From the NCBI GenBank assembly GCA_021792295.1, contig JAJYUY010000003.1, positions 1-39,465 of the forward strand: 39,465 nucleotides of DNA. Direction: 5' to 3'. Positions 16,427 to 25,178 of this stretch are shown here, piece after piece. This stretch comes from Microcaldota archaeon (lineage in GTDB: Archaea; Micrarchaeota; Micrarchaeia; Micrarchaeales; Micrarchaeaceae). The notes under the pieces were generated by a model. The model saw nothing but the letters and a program-made list of their open reading frames with translations. It was not told where the DNA came from and searched no databases. A program made the position numbers and the translations under genes. How positions within the stretch are numbered: position 1 is the stretch's first letter; every line of letters starts with the position of its first letter.

Positions 16427-16658
16427 AGCGGCGGGCCGTAGCCCTCTTTCTGTTTTAGGCAGCATTCGTCTGAGCGGCCATACTGGCCTTGCATGCTCAC
16501 CGTGCACCTATCGGCCGTTTCATCCGTCGCGGCGCGCTCGTATTGTCATCGCTTGTGCGCCGTTGCGGTATCGTTTCTGCTCCGAATAAGGCCTTAAGCC
16601 ATGTGCACTCTGCATGAGAGGAGCTTCCTCCTTTCGGTAGGCTGCCCGCCCGCCGCCG
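16427..16658 (-). ncRNA. rnpB: RNase P RNA
   Basis: Catalytic RNA of RNase P, which removes tRNA 5' leaders. It fills an apparently empty gap on the minus strand. P1 pairs the 5' end (16648-16656) with the 3' end (16428-16436), nine perfect pairs. P2 pairs 16641-16646 with 16458-16463. A CC-GAAA-GG mini-hairpin follows as P3. Conserved region I reads GGAGGAAGCTCC. P4 pairs 16617-16625 with 16440-16447 and leaves one bulged U, the hallmark of P4. The conserved CAGAAACGATACCGC (16565-16579), GACGAATG (16463-16470) and ACAGAA (16448-16453) are present. A TATA box 25 nt upstream fixes the 5' end. At about 232 nt it is compact for an archaeon. Confidence 0.92.
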
Positions 16659-16676
16659 ATATTATATGGCGCCCAT

Positions 16677-16686
16677 GGTATAAAGC
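16677..16686 (-). promoter_or_regulatory. TATA box of the RNase P RNA gene
   Basis: GCTTTATACC on the minus strand, centred about 25 nt before the first base of the P1 stem (about 16657). The agreement between promoter and structure supports the RNA call. From here to 16780 I see nothing else. Confidence 0.65.
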
Positions 16687-16779
16687 ACTTGCCGTGGGAC
16701 AGGGATCTGTCTTTCGGTCCACGCCATTTTGCAGGAGCATTGATGGACGGGACTGGACCCAAACCGCCGCGTTTGCATA

Positions 16780-16790
16780 GTAATTTATTG
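16780..16790 (+). promoter_or_regulatory. TATA box of the BofA-like gene
   Basis: GTAATTTATTG lies about 26 nt before the ATG at 16811, which implies a leaderless transcript. Confidence 0.5.
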
Positions 16791-16810
16791 ATTGGCAGAG
16801 AAATGGGGAT

Positions 16811-17092
16811 ATGGCTGTGGGATTCTGGCAGATGGTGGGGGGCGGGGTGCTCGTGGTAGTGCTCATGGTGCTGCTGCTAGGCGTCATATACCTTATCGGG
16901 AGGCCGCTCCTTAAGCTCATATTCGGCGTGATAACCAACAGCATACTTGGGTTGATAGCGATATTCGCGGTCGATTTCCTGTTCAACCTAGGGATACCGC
17001 TAAGGCTCTATACTCTTATCCCAACAGCGCTCTTCGGCCTGGCCGGTGTCGGAACCCTCATTATACTCAGGCTCTTTGGGATTCCGCTCTAG
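16811..17092 (+). CDS. BofA-like small membrane protein
   Basis: A 93-aa membrane protein with three hydrophobic segments (about 9-30, 34-57, 66-90). The pattern RPLLKLIFGVITNSILGLIA followed by LGIPLRLYTLIPTALFGLAGVGTLIIL fits the BofA family. In Bacillus, BofA holds the SpoIVFB (M50) protease inactive; archaeal members are widespread and uncharacterised. An M50-type protease is encoded at 33443, but no link between the two is shown. Leaderless start. Confidence 0.8.
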   Translation: MAVGFWQMVGGGVLVVVLMVLLLGVIYLIGRPLLKLIFGVITNSILGLIAIFAVDFLFNLGIPLRLYTLIPTALFGLAGVGTLIILRLFGIPL

Positions 17093-17109
17093 CCGTACTC
17101 TAGCGATCG

Positions 17110-17307
17110 CTATTCGCACGCGAGGCGTATGTCCGACAGCTCGACCGTCTTCCTCTTCGCGTGCTTCGACAGCTTCACCGCCTTCTGCGATATCCTGAAC
17201 GCGGTCCTGTTGAGCTGCTTGCGCAGCTCCTCCGCCGCCGCCGCACTTATCCTCTCTGCACCTGCCTCTTTCAGGATCCGCTTAACGGTGTGCTCGGAGA
17301 TGTACAT
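17110..17307 (-). CDS. Archaeal histone
   Basis: A 65-aa minimal histone that dimerises and wraps DNA. Three helices are seen: HTVKRILKEAGAE, then the long AAAEELRKQLNRTAFRISQKAVKLSKHA, then LSDIRLACE. The loop motifs GAERIS (L1) and KRKTVE (L2, Arg-Lys-Thr) match the DNA-contact and RT-pair positions of HMfB-type histones. There is no N- or C-terminal tail. It is a single gene, convergent with the BofA-like gene; its start overlaps no other frame of note. Confidence 0.95.
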   Translation of the reverse strand: MYISEHTVKRILKEAGAERISAAAAEELRKQLNRTAFRISQKAVKLSKHAKRKTVELSDIRLACE

Positions 17308-17359
17308 TGAATCGTGATATATGGAAAATCGGCTCTAAAAGGATTGCGCCGCACTTCCG

Positions 17360-19477
17360 CTATTCCAGCTGTGTGAATATGCGCTTCGCAACCTCTTTGC
17401 CAAGAAGCGATTCCGCCTTATCCCTGCTCTTCCTGAGTTCCTGCACCGTCGTTATCCCATTGATGTACAGGGTTCGTGCCCTTACCCGCCCGACCTGCTC
17501 CAATCTCACAAGGTCGAGAAGCTCCTCCTTTATGCCGTAGCGCAGGCGGACGCGCGCCTGTACCAGCTGCGCCCTAGGCACCTTTGCTATCGCGGCGAGT
17601 TCGGTCGCAGAGTATATCAGCCAGTCGGCGTTCGTTATCTTCGCGTATAGCGCGCCTGGCGACGAGGCGTACGCCTTCACTATCTCCGCCTCCTTCTTCT
17701 CCCCTATCCAGTCCTCGAGCATCATCGCGGTGCTGAACACCCTTACTGGGTCGTAATCAGCGTATTCCTGCATTGTTATGTCGATCGAGGAGGGCATCTC
17801 CCTGCGCGACAGATACGTCGCATAGCGCTCCTCTGCCGGCTTCGTCGCCCTCGCATGCGGCTTCATCTCGAGCGTGTTCGACAGCATCAGCAGTATGTCG
17901 AAGGTGTCTCGTATCGACTTGAAGGAATCGATCATCATGCGCGCCGAGAGAGGGTCTATGTAGAGCTCGCTGACGCGAGCGCCGAGCTTTGTGGCAGAAT
18001 AGGCCCTGTTGCCCTGCTCCACGAAACCCCACTTCTCCAGGTCGTCCAGCACCTTTGTTATTATGGCGCTTATCTCCCATCGGTCGCCATATTGCATGCC
18101 GTAAAGGCTGCCCGATATGAACTTCGAGATGGAGTCGCGGCTGTTCAGGAAGCGCTCCGCTATGAACGCGAGAACATGGGACCTCAGGACGGACGCCACC
18201 CCAAGCGAGGAAGTTATGGGATCGGGGTTCGCGGTGATGTACCTTCTCTTCAGTTCCGGTATCTGGTGCTTGCCGGTAGCGGTTATGATCGCCCTACCCT
18301 CTGTGTCGTACTTGGGCCTGCCAGCCCTGCCGAACAGCTGCAGGATCTCGTTGACGCCTATGCGCTCCCTGTAGTTGCCGTCAAAACGCGTCGTGTCGCG
18401 CACCAGCACGGTGTGCGCGGGGAGGTTAACGCCATAGCCCAATGTTGTGGTGGAGCACAAAACCTTCAGCCTGTTCGCCTTGAACGACTCCTCTATTATG
18501 GAGCGCTGCTGACTCATCAGCCCCGCATGGTGGAAAGCGACACCCTTCTCGACAAGCGAGCCAAGCTTCACGCACTGCTCGGTCGGTTGGCTTAGGACGC
18601 CGAGTACATCGCCAGAGATACGCGATGCCTCCTCCTTCTGCTCGTGTGAGAGCGTTGAGTAAACCTGTTTTGCTATGCGCGCCGCGCCGAATTCTGCCGA
18701 CCTGCGCGTTGCGTAGAATATTATCGCCTGCTTGCCCCTCTGCAGCGTGTCCTCGACAACCCTGACCTCCGGCAGTTCGCTCTCGCCCAGCAGAGCCTCG
18801 ATCTTCTCGCGGCCTCCATCGTACCCGTGCAGAACGCCGTTGCACACTATCGAGCGCGAAAGCTTCACCGGCCTGTAGTCGCTCTCGACAAGCTCCGTGC
18901 CCAGCCAATCCGCAATCTCGCGAGCGTTGCCGATGGTTGCGCTGAGCGCTATCATCTGCGCACCCGTCATCGCCTTAAGCTTCGTCATGAGCAGCTCCAT
19001 GGTTGGCCCCCTGCTGGGGTCGCCGATCATGTGAACCTCGTCGAAGACGAAGCAGCCCACGCTGCCCAGCCAGTCGATCCCGTGGCGGATTAGGCTGTCA
19101 AACTTCTCGGTCGAGAAGAACAGCATTTGGTAGGCGGCCAGCCCCCTGTCATCAGCGTCGAGGTCGCCCGTTGATATGACACTCCTTATGAATGGGTAGG
19201 TCTCGCGGAACTCGTTGAACTTCTCGGATGCGAGGGCGCGCATGGGGGCGACATATACCGCCCGCTTGAACTTTGAAAGTATGGTTATGGCGCACGCCAG
19301 CTCGGCTACAAGAGTCTTGCCGCTCGCGGTGGGGCTTGCGACCACCACGCTCTTGCCCTCGATGAGCCCCTTCTCTATCGCGTATGCCTGGGGCGGAGTG
19401 AATGTCCTGATCCCGCGCGCCTCCAGCGATTCGATTATCTCCTTGGGCACCTTGCCCCTTATCTCTTCAAGCTCCAT
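17360..19477 (-). CDS. hel308: Ski2-like DNA helicase Hel308
   Basis: A 3'-5' superfamily 2 helicase acting at stalled replication forks. It has 705 aa from ATG 19477 (MELEEIRG); an upstream in-frame ATG at 19546 would add a 23-residue N-terminus unlike the family. Motifs in order are the Q-motif region FTPPQAYAI, Walker A ASPTASGKT (47-55), DEVH box, SAT (ALSATIGN), the motif IV-V region and motif VI QLFGRAGRP. These are followed by a winged helix, the ratchet domain and a C-terminal helix-hairpin-helix (LVRLEQVGRVRARTLY) typical of Hel308. It is divergent from the first pilin-like gene. Confidence 0.95.
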   Translation of the reverse strand: MELEEIRGKVPKEIIESLEARGIRTFTPPQAYAIEKGLIEGKSVVVASPTASGKTLVAELACAITILSKFKRAVYVAPMRALASEKFNEFRETYPFIRSVISTGDLDADDRGLAAYQMLFFSTEKFDSLIRHGIDWLGSVGCFVFDEVHMIGDPSRGPTMELLMTKLKAMTGAQMIALSATIGNAREIADWLGTELVESDYRPVKLSRSIVCNGVLHGYDGGREKIEALLGESELPEVRVVEDTLQRGKQAIIFYATRRSAEFGAARIAKQVYSTLSHEQKEEASRISGDVLGVLSQPTEQCVKLGSLVEKGVAFHHAGLMSQQRSIIEESFKANRLKVLCSTTTLGYGVNLPAHTVLVRDTTRFDGNYRERIGVNEILQLFGRAGRPKYDTEGRAIITATGKHQIPELKRRYITANPDPITSSLGVASVLRSHVLAFIAERFLNSRDSISKFISGSLYGMQYGDRWEISAIITKVLDDLEKWGFVEQGNRAYSATKLGARVSELYIDPLSARMMIDSFKSIRDTFDILLMLSNTLEMKPHARATKPAEERYATYLSRREMPSSIDITMQEYADYDPVRVFSTAMMLEDWIGEKKEAEIVKAYASSPGALYAKITNADWLIYSATELAAIAKVPRAQLVQARVRLRYGIKEELLDLVRLEQVGRVRARTLYINGITTVQELRKSRDKAESLLGKEVAKRIFTQLE

Positions 19478-19619
19478 GCAAGCACCGGACGTTGAGGTAG
19501 TATTGCGGCATATGCTAGCCGCATCGATATCTATTTTGCAAGGCATTACTAATAAGGATAGGTCAAGTGGGTCAGGAGGCGGCGCCGGCCGAATCGGCAG
19601 TTGCGCCAGACGGATAAAC

Positions 19620-19629
19620 CTATTTATTG
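19620..19629 (+). promoter_or_regulatory. TATA box of the pilin-like/LamG operon
   Basis: CTATTTATTG lies about 20-25 nt before the ATG at 19644, so the first gene is read from a leaderless transcript. The four genes downstream are spaced or overlapped as one operon (4-bp gap, 4-bp overlap, 13-bp overlap). Confidence 0.5.
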
Positions 19630-19643
19630 CTTGTCAGGGCATT

Positions 19644-22418
19644 ATGAGGGGTTGCATGCTCGCGCAAAGGAGGGGGCAGATCACAATAGAGTTCATGGTG
19701 GTCTACGCTATTATACTGATAGTCTTCGTCATCCTGTTCTCGATCATAACAACGCAGCGCGCCGCGACCCTTGTGACGCAGCAGTATTCGCTGATGCAGC
19801 TGCAGGCGGAGGACATAGCCTATTACATAAACCATGCGATAAGCGCTGGCAGCGGCTACTCGGCAACGATAAGCCTCGTCAGCGGAGCCTCGTCGAAGCC
19901 CTACAACATAACGATGTCGAACATGGGCGTTGTTGTGCTGACCTCGAACACCGCGGGGAGGTACATCAGCGCGTATGCGTTCAGCAGCGCCCGCAACATG
20001 GTGATAAACGGGGCGCTCCAATCGTCGAGCAACGGCATAAGCACCTATAGCGTGGCCTCTTACACAGGCACCATGACGATAGCGAACGAGGGGGGCATAA
20101 TCTACATAGACCAGAGCCCTTACTCGACGCTCGGGCTCTTTGGGGACCAGATTGATGACATACACGAGAGCTACGCCGCCGGCTTCGACGGCGCAGACAG
20201 CTTCGTCAGCGTGCCCGACGCGCAGCAGCTGCGGCTCGACGGAGCGCAGCCGAGTTACACCATAGAGCTCTGGGCGAGGAGGGCTGCGATCTCCTCAGGT
20301 GGGCTGCTCGGTAAGCACACCGCTTCTGGAGGCTACGCGATCGGGATAGGGAACGGGGGCTGCAGCGGCAGCGAGATCAACTTCAGCAGGGTTGGAGTCG
20401 TAAACACGCTTTGCGTGGGTCAGCTGCCCTCTGACACGAACTGGCACCAGCTGGTCCTCGTATTCAATTCCATAGGCACCTTCAGCTACGTGGACGGAGC
20501 GCTCTCCGGCTCGAGCAGCGAGAGCGCAGCGGTGGCCTCGGCAACGGCCCCGCTTACGTTAGGCAACAGCTCGGGATCGCTCTACTTCAACGGGCAGCTC
20601 GGCAACGTGCAGATATACAACAGCTCCCTCACCCCCAGCCAGATAGGGAGCCTGTACAGGAGCGGGCTGCTCGGGCTGCCCGTCGAGAGCGGCAACCTGG
20701 TGGGCTACTGGCCCCTTAGGGGGGACGCGAACGACTACAGCGGCAACTCCTACGACGGCCAGTACCATGACGTCGCATGGCAGAACCTCGCCGAGCTGGG
20801 TATAAGGCTGCAGACGCGCGCGGGCGCGCCACTCGCCAACGGGATCGTGGGGATCGTCGACAACGGCAGCGCGACCGTGGGCCCGAATGCTGTGGCGGCC
20901 TCGCTTACAGCGTCGTCAGGGGGCATCCTGAACGCGTACGTCTCGTACGGGTCGGCAGGCACCGCGGTCAGCATATTCCCGTTCACGGGCAACATGAGCA
21001 CCGCCAACAGCCTGGTCGGCTGGTGGCCCTTCACTTACGGCGACAGCAATGGAGGCAGCATAGAGGACATAAGCGGCAATGGGGATGATGCGCTCGTCAC
21101 TAACGCACTTTGGCAGCGGCGCTCCAGCCAGGGGAGCTTCACCGCGTTGGAGGCGACAGTGCCGTCGAACCTTGAGAGCGGCTATGTGCGCGTGATTCCC
21201 GCCGGCGGGCTGCTGAACCTGCCCCAATCCGCCAACTTCACGCTTGTTGCATGGGTCAGGTACATGGGGCCGACGCCAAACTGCCAGAGCGTGTTCAGCA
21301 GCAACGGACAGGTGTCCAACGGCATAGAGCTCATGGGATACAGCGATTCCGGGAGCTGCGCGCTGCTATACATAGACGGCTACGGGATAGGCTGGCCCTC
21401 CTCGACCTACAACCTCCCGATAGGGAGCTGGGCGATGCTCACCGCCCAGTTCAGCGATGTGTATTCGAACCTCACCGCAGGAGGGAGCAAGCTGGCCTAC
21501 GTATACCTGAACAACACCCTAATCGCTTACAACAGCATACCCGGGTCGACGCCCACAACGCTCGGCAGCGCCTCTTCCATCTACTACATCGGCGCCAACA
21601 GCCCTGCAGGCGACGAGGCCTTCAACGGGCTGATCGCGAACGTCCAGCTCTACTCGCGCATGCTCAGCGCGGAGCAGATAGCGGCGCTTTATTCGAGGGG
21701 GGTGGCGTCGCTGCCTGTGCCAGGCTCTGGATTGGAGGGCTGGTGGCCGCTCCTCGGGGACGCGAACGACTACAGCGGAGGGGGGAGCAACGGCACGCTC
21801 TCCGGCAACGCACTATTCACAGGCAGCAGCTACGGGAGCAATGCTGATAATGGAGCATACGACGTGTTCACCTTCAACGGCATGCAGACCGCCAACATAA
21901 TGTACTCAGGCGCTCTCGGGCTGAGCGGGAGGTTCAGCGTTTCGCTGTGGTTCGAGAGCGCCAGGCCCTCCACGAACAGCTTCACCTCAGAGCTTTTCGA
22001 CACGCTGCAGACGGGCGGCAACACGCTTAACATAAGGCTGGCCGGCAGCAACAGCGTTGGCGGCTTCACAGGCATAGAGGGAAGCATCGGCGACGGGAGC
22101 TCCCAGCTCTCCGGCTCTGTCGATTATCCTTTCTCGTTCGTGCAGGGCTCGTGGCATCATCTCGTGGAGAGCTTCTCTGGGAGCGGATGGACCATCTATA
22201 TCGACGGGAAGTATGCCGCGTCGGGGAGCTACACCGGCACCCCAGAGCTGCTGGGCAGCGGAAGCTACATAGGTATAGGCGGCGGCCTGGGCCTGCCGTT
22301 CTACGGCCAGATATCGAACGTGCAGGTGTACAATGCTGTGCTTACGGCCACGCAGGTATCGCAGCTCTACCAGCAGGGTGCGCAGCCGCAGAGCTCGGTC
22401 GGGCTCTCCCTCGGGTGA
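19644..22418 (+). CDS. Prepilin-like LamG adhesin 1 (class III signal peptide)
   Basis: A 924-aa surface protein. The N-terminus RRG-QITIEF followed by a 20-residue hydrophobic helix is a class III signal peptide: cleavage between Gly and Gln with Glu at +5, as in archaeal type IV pilins. After a pilin-like stretch to about 170 come three LamG/concanavalin-type jellyroll domains (about 178-377, 454-690, 742-915). Each ends with a NVQ(I/L/V)Y motif and is linked by the repeat W(W/Y)PL-GDANDYSG. Such domains bind glycans or proteins. It is rich in Ser, Gly and Asn-X-Ser/Thr, so it is probably glycosylated. The frame stays open upstream to 19215, but ATG 19644 fits both the signal peptide and the TATA box. 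Confidence 0.88.
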   Translation: MRGCMLAQRRGQITIEFMVVYAIILIVFVILFSIITTQRAATLVTQQYSLMQLQAEDIAYYINHAISAGSGYSATISLVSGASSKPYNITMSNMGVVVLTSNTAGRYISAYAFSSARNMVINGALQSSSNGISTYSVASYTGTMTIANEGGIIYIDQSPYSTLGLFGDQIDDIHESYAAGFDGADSFVSVPDAQQLRLDGAQPSYTIELWARRAAISSGGLLGKHTASGGYAIGIGNGGCSGSEINFSRVGVVNTLCVGQLPSDTNWHQLVLVFNSIGTFSYVDGALSGSSSESAAVASATAPLTLGNSSGSLYFNGQLGNVQIYNSSLTPSQIGSLYRSGLLGLPVESGNLVGYWPLRGDANDYSGNSYDGQYHDVAWQNLAELGIRLQTRAGAPLANGIVGIVDNGSATVGPNAVAASLTASSGGILNAYVSYGSAGTAVSIFPFTGNMSTANSLVGWWPFTYGDSNGGSIEDISGNGDDALVTNALWQRRSSQGSFTALEATVPSNLESGYVRVIPAGGLLNLPQSANFTLVAWVRYMGPTPNCQSVFSSNGQVSNGIELMGYSDSGSCALLYIDGYGIGWPSSTYNLPIGSWAMLTAQFSDVYSNLTAGGSKLAYVYLNNTLIAYNSIPGSTPTTLGSASSIYYIGANSPAGDEAFNGLIANVQLYSRMLSAEQIAALYSRGVASLPVPGSGLEGWWPLLGDANDYSGGGSNGTLSGNALFTGSSYGSNADNGAYDVFTFNGMQTANIMYSGALGLSGRFSVSLWFESARPSTNSFTSELFDTLQTGGNTLNIRLAGSNSVGGFTGIEGSIGDGSSQLSGSVDYPFSFVQGSWHHLVESFSGSGWTIYIDGKYAASGSYTGTPELLGSGSYIGIGGGLGLPFYGQISNVQVYNAVLTATQVSQLYQQGAQPQSSVGLSLG

Positions 22419-22422
22419 TGTG

Positions 22423-22968
22423 ATGAGAGGCCAGATATGGAGTCTTGACGTCATATTTGCGCTGGTCATATTCAGCTTCACCGTCACCCTGCTAACGCTA
22501 ACATGGCTGAGTGTGAGCAACCAGCTCGCGGTTTCGTACGCCGGGTCAAGCGGGCTCATGGCGATGCAGGCGAGATCGTTCTCCGACATCATAATGTCCC
22601 CAGGAAGCCCAGCGGACTGGTACGAGATGATCAACACCACCAACAAGGACACGTGGGGCGCGGTGAGTCCAGGCATAACCTACCCGGGCAACGGCTCCAT
22701 ATCGCAGGCGAAGCTCCTCGCGCTGGTCTCGATGGCGAACAGCAACTACCAGGCGACCAAGCCCGAATTCGGGCTCGGCTACGATTATTACATAGCCATT
22801 CACAGCGGGCTGCAGTACCAGAACTACGTCAACCTAAGCATTGGGAGGAACCCCGCGTCGAACAATGCGCTGACCGTGTATGTCGACAGGGAGAGCTCCA
22901 TGATAAACGGGGTTCCGGTGGTGGTCGAGGTAATGGTCTGGTCGAACTCGACAGGTGGATTGACATGA
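22423..22968 (+). CDS. Prepilin-like protein 2
   Basis: A 181-aa pilin-sized protein. MRG-QIWSLDVIFALVIFSF is a prepilin-type N-terminus (Gly-Gln cleavage site, acidic residue at +6, hydrophobic helix to about 28). The exported domain (about 35-181) is beta-rich with several N-glycosylation sequons (NTT, NGS, NLS, NST). It starts four bases after the first adhesin and its stop overlaps the next start (ATGA). By size it could be a structural or minor pilin subunit beside the three giant partners. Confidence 0.85.
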   Translation: MRGQIWSLDVIFALVIFSFTVTLLTLTWLSVSNQLAVSYAGSSGLMAMQARSFSDIIMSPGSPADWYEMINTTNKDTWGAVSPGITYPGNGSISQAKLLALVSMANSNYQATKPEFGLGYDYYIAIHSGLQYQNYVNLSIGRNPASNNALTVYVDRESSMINGVPVVVEVMVWSNSTGGLT

Positions 22969-25178
22969 CAAGGACAAAGGGGTTCGTGTTCACGCTAGAT
23001 GCGGTCTTCTCACTCATATTTGCGGCGGTAGCGATATCGGTACTACTGTATGTGCACTTCTCCAGCGAGATTCCAGCTTCTATACAGGGGGCGCAGGCGC
23101 GCTCGGTTCTGCAGTCGCTTGCGGGAACCAGCGCGGCCGCGGCGGCAGGAGGCTCTGCGCTGTGGAGGCAGGCGGTGGCGAGCGCGGATTCGAGGGGCTA
23201 CGGATGGCCGCAGTACGGGAGGGACGGGCAGCTCAGCTCCGCGACAGGGTACGGGCCGAGCGAGCCTTACCTTCTATACTCGTATACTGCGCCGTCCGAC
23301 ATCATACCGGTGCCGGTGGTCGGCGGCGGGGTTGTCGCGTTCGCAGCAGCAGGCGAGGTCTACGCACTCAACGCAACTACCGGCAGGCCGGCGCCCAACT
23401 ACCCGTACACCACTAGCGGGCAGGTGATAAGCTCGCCGCTCATCTACGGAAACGAGATAATATTCGCTAATTCGGTCGGGTACATAAGCGCGCTGAGCGC
23501 AGGGAACGGGATCGACGTGCTCTGGAGCAGCGATATAAATTATAAATATGTCACCACCCCGCTCGAGATGGAGGACGGCCACCTGGTCTTCGGGGTCAGG
23601 AACCAGAGCGGATACGGCTACGTTTACGCCATCGACCCAGTCAACGGCACGGTCGCGGCGAGCTACCCGACCAGCACCCCTGACGGGGGGCTGCTGAACT
23701 CGCTCGCCTTCTACAATGGTGGGTTCTTCGCGAGCAACGGGCTGGGTGCGGTCAGCATGCCGTCGGTCCTTGGGGCAGGGCTTGTCGCAATGAGGAGCAA
23801 CACGCCGGGCTTCGCGGGAGGATCGGGGTATTATGCTGTGACGAACGGCAGTACCGTATGCTACCACGGCCCGAGCAATTACCTCTCCAACGCGCTCGCA
23901 CACCTGGGCATCTACTGCATCAGCCCCAGCGGCAACATACTCGGCGCGCCTGCGATAGGGGACAACTATTCGATCTTCGGGGCCGGCGGGTCGATAATAG
24001 AGGTCGATCTTGCGCGCATGGTGAACGCCAGCTTCGGGATTGCGCAGAGCACATACAACACCACCCCCTCCATAGCCGGCGATACAGGATACCTGCTCGC
24101 CGGAAGCATGCTCTACTATTACAACAGGAGCGGAGGTGTGAGTTTCAGCGTAAAGCTGCCAAGGGACCCCTACCAGTACAACTACTCACAGGTAGCTGTG
24201 GCGTACGGCGACGCGTACGTGCCCGACGGCAACACGCTTTACGTGTTCGGGGAGCCGAGGCTGAGGGCGAACGAGAGCATGCTGAGCGCGCTAGGCAACC
24301 TTTATCTGAACGGGGGAGGAGGGCTGGCCGACCTGCTCCTCTATAATTTCTACAACTCAAGCGGCATTGGCATGTACCTGAATAACAGCTACGCCCCGGC
24401 GCTCCATGTAGCGAACTTCAGCGAGGGCGGCTACGCTGCGGTGCAGAGCGGGGTGCAGGTGAGCCCCGAGGCCGGGAACGCGGGCAACATGAGCGCATGC
24501 GCATGGTACAAGATAAACAGCCTCGCCGGCTATCACGGGCTGCTCTACAAGGGCACGGTCCACCCGAGCAATGGCAACATCATCGAGTACGCGATGGACC
24601 CTGGGGGGGCATCGCAGGGCTTTGCGGTATACGCACCGAGCGGCACAGAGATAGCGTACGCCAATGCCGTCAGCCCGCTGACAGCGAACCAGGTCGGACA
24701 CTGGTACTTCTCGTGCTTCGTCTACAGCTACAAGGAAAGCCTCGCCGACTTCTACCTGAACGGCACGCTATATCCAGGCACCTTTGTTGGGGGGACGCCA
24801 GCGGGTTACGGGAGCGGGAGATTGGTGATTGGGGGCGGTGTTGGAGGATCGTCTAACGCGCTTGTCGCGGACGTGCAGGTCTACAACTCCCTCATATCGG
24901 GGAGCCAGGTGGTAGCGCTCTATCGGGAGGGTCCGTTCGGAATGCCGCTGCAGAATGGAAGGATTATGGGCTGGTGGCCGCTCCTCGGGGACGCGAACGA
25001 CTACAGCGGCAACTCCAACATCGCATACCCGTCCAACGTCATATACACCAATTCAGGATACGCGCCGCAGTACCTAGGCAGCGCCTACGAAATAAGCAGG
25101 GCTGGCATGCCGGTGGTTCTTGATGACAACGGGATAGCGGAAAGCTACAATGTGAGTGTTGTACTATGGAGCAGTTGA
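22965..25178 (+). CDS. Prepilin-like beta-propeller/LamG adhesin 3
   Basis: A 737-aa surface protein. The N-terminus TKG-FVFTLDAVFSLIF is prepilin-like (Gly-Phe site, hydrophobic helix to about 30). Residues about 100-430 show repeated blade-like motifs (VVAFAAAGEVYALNATTGR, IIFANSVGYISALSAGNG, YVYAIDPVNGTVAA) as in PQQ-type beta propellers. Residues about 455-665 form a LamG jellyroll ending VADVQVYNS, followed by GWWPLLGDANDYSGNS. That linker is identical at the DNA level to one in adhesin 1 (24969-25009 versus 21738-21778). The C-terminus overlaps the next gene by 13 bp. The ATG at 22965 is chosen over far upstream codons because it creates the signal motif. Confidence 0.87.
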   Translation: MTRTKGFVFTLDAVFSLIFAAVAISVLLYVHFSSEIPASIQGAQARSVLQSLAGTSAAAAAGGSALWRQAVASADSRGYGWPQYGRDGQLSSATGYGPSEPYLLYSYTAPSDIIPVPVVGGGVVAFAAAGEVYALNATTGRPAPNYPYTTSGQVISSPLIYGNEIIFANSVGYISALSAGNGIDVLWSSDINYKYVTTPLEMEDGHLVFGVRNQSGYGYVYAIDPVNGTVAASYPTSTPDGGLLNSLAFYNGGFFASNGLGAVSMPSVLGAGLVAMRSNTPGFAGGSGYYAVTNGSTVCYHGPSNYLSNALAHLGIYCISPSGNILGAPAIGDNYSIFGAGGSIIEVDLARMVNASFGIAQSTYNTTPSIAGDTGYLLAGSMLYYYNRSGGVSFSVKLPRDPYQYNYSQVAVAYGDAYVPDGNTLYVFGEPRLRANESMLSALGNLYLNGGGGLADLLLYNFYNSSGIGMYLNNSYAPALHVANFSEGGYAAVQSGVQVSPEAGNAGNMSACAWYKINSLAGYHGLLYKGTVHPSNGNIIEYAMDPGGASQGFAVYAPSGTEIAYANAVSPLTANQVGHWYFSCFVYSYKESLADFYLNGTLYPGTFVGGTPAGYGSGRLVIGGGVGGSSNALVADVQVYNSLISGSQVVALYREGPFGMPLQNGRIMGWWPLLGDANDYSGNSNIAYPSNVIYTNSGYAPQYLGSAYEISRAGMPVVLDDNGIAESYNVSVVLWSS

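Noticed and set aside
16520-16986. Two open frames (80 and 130 codons) on the minus strand
   Set aside because: They cover the RNase P RNA gene and its promoter or run antisense through the BofA-like gene, and have no family features.
19215-19643. Upstream extension of the first adhesin frame
   Set aside because: It is antisense to hel308. The class III signal peptide and the TATA box both place the start at 19644.
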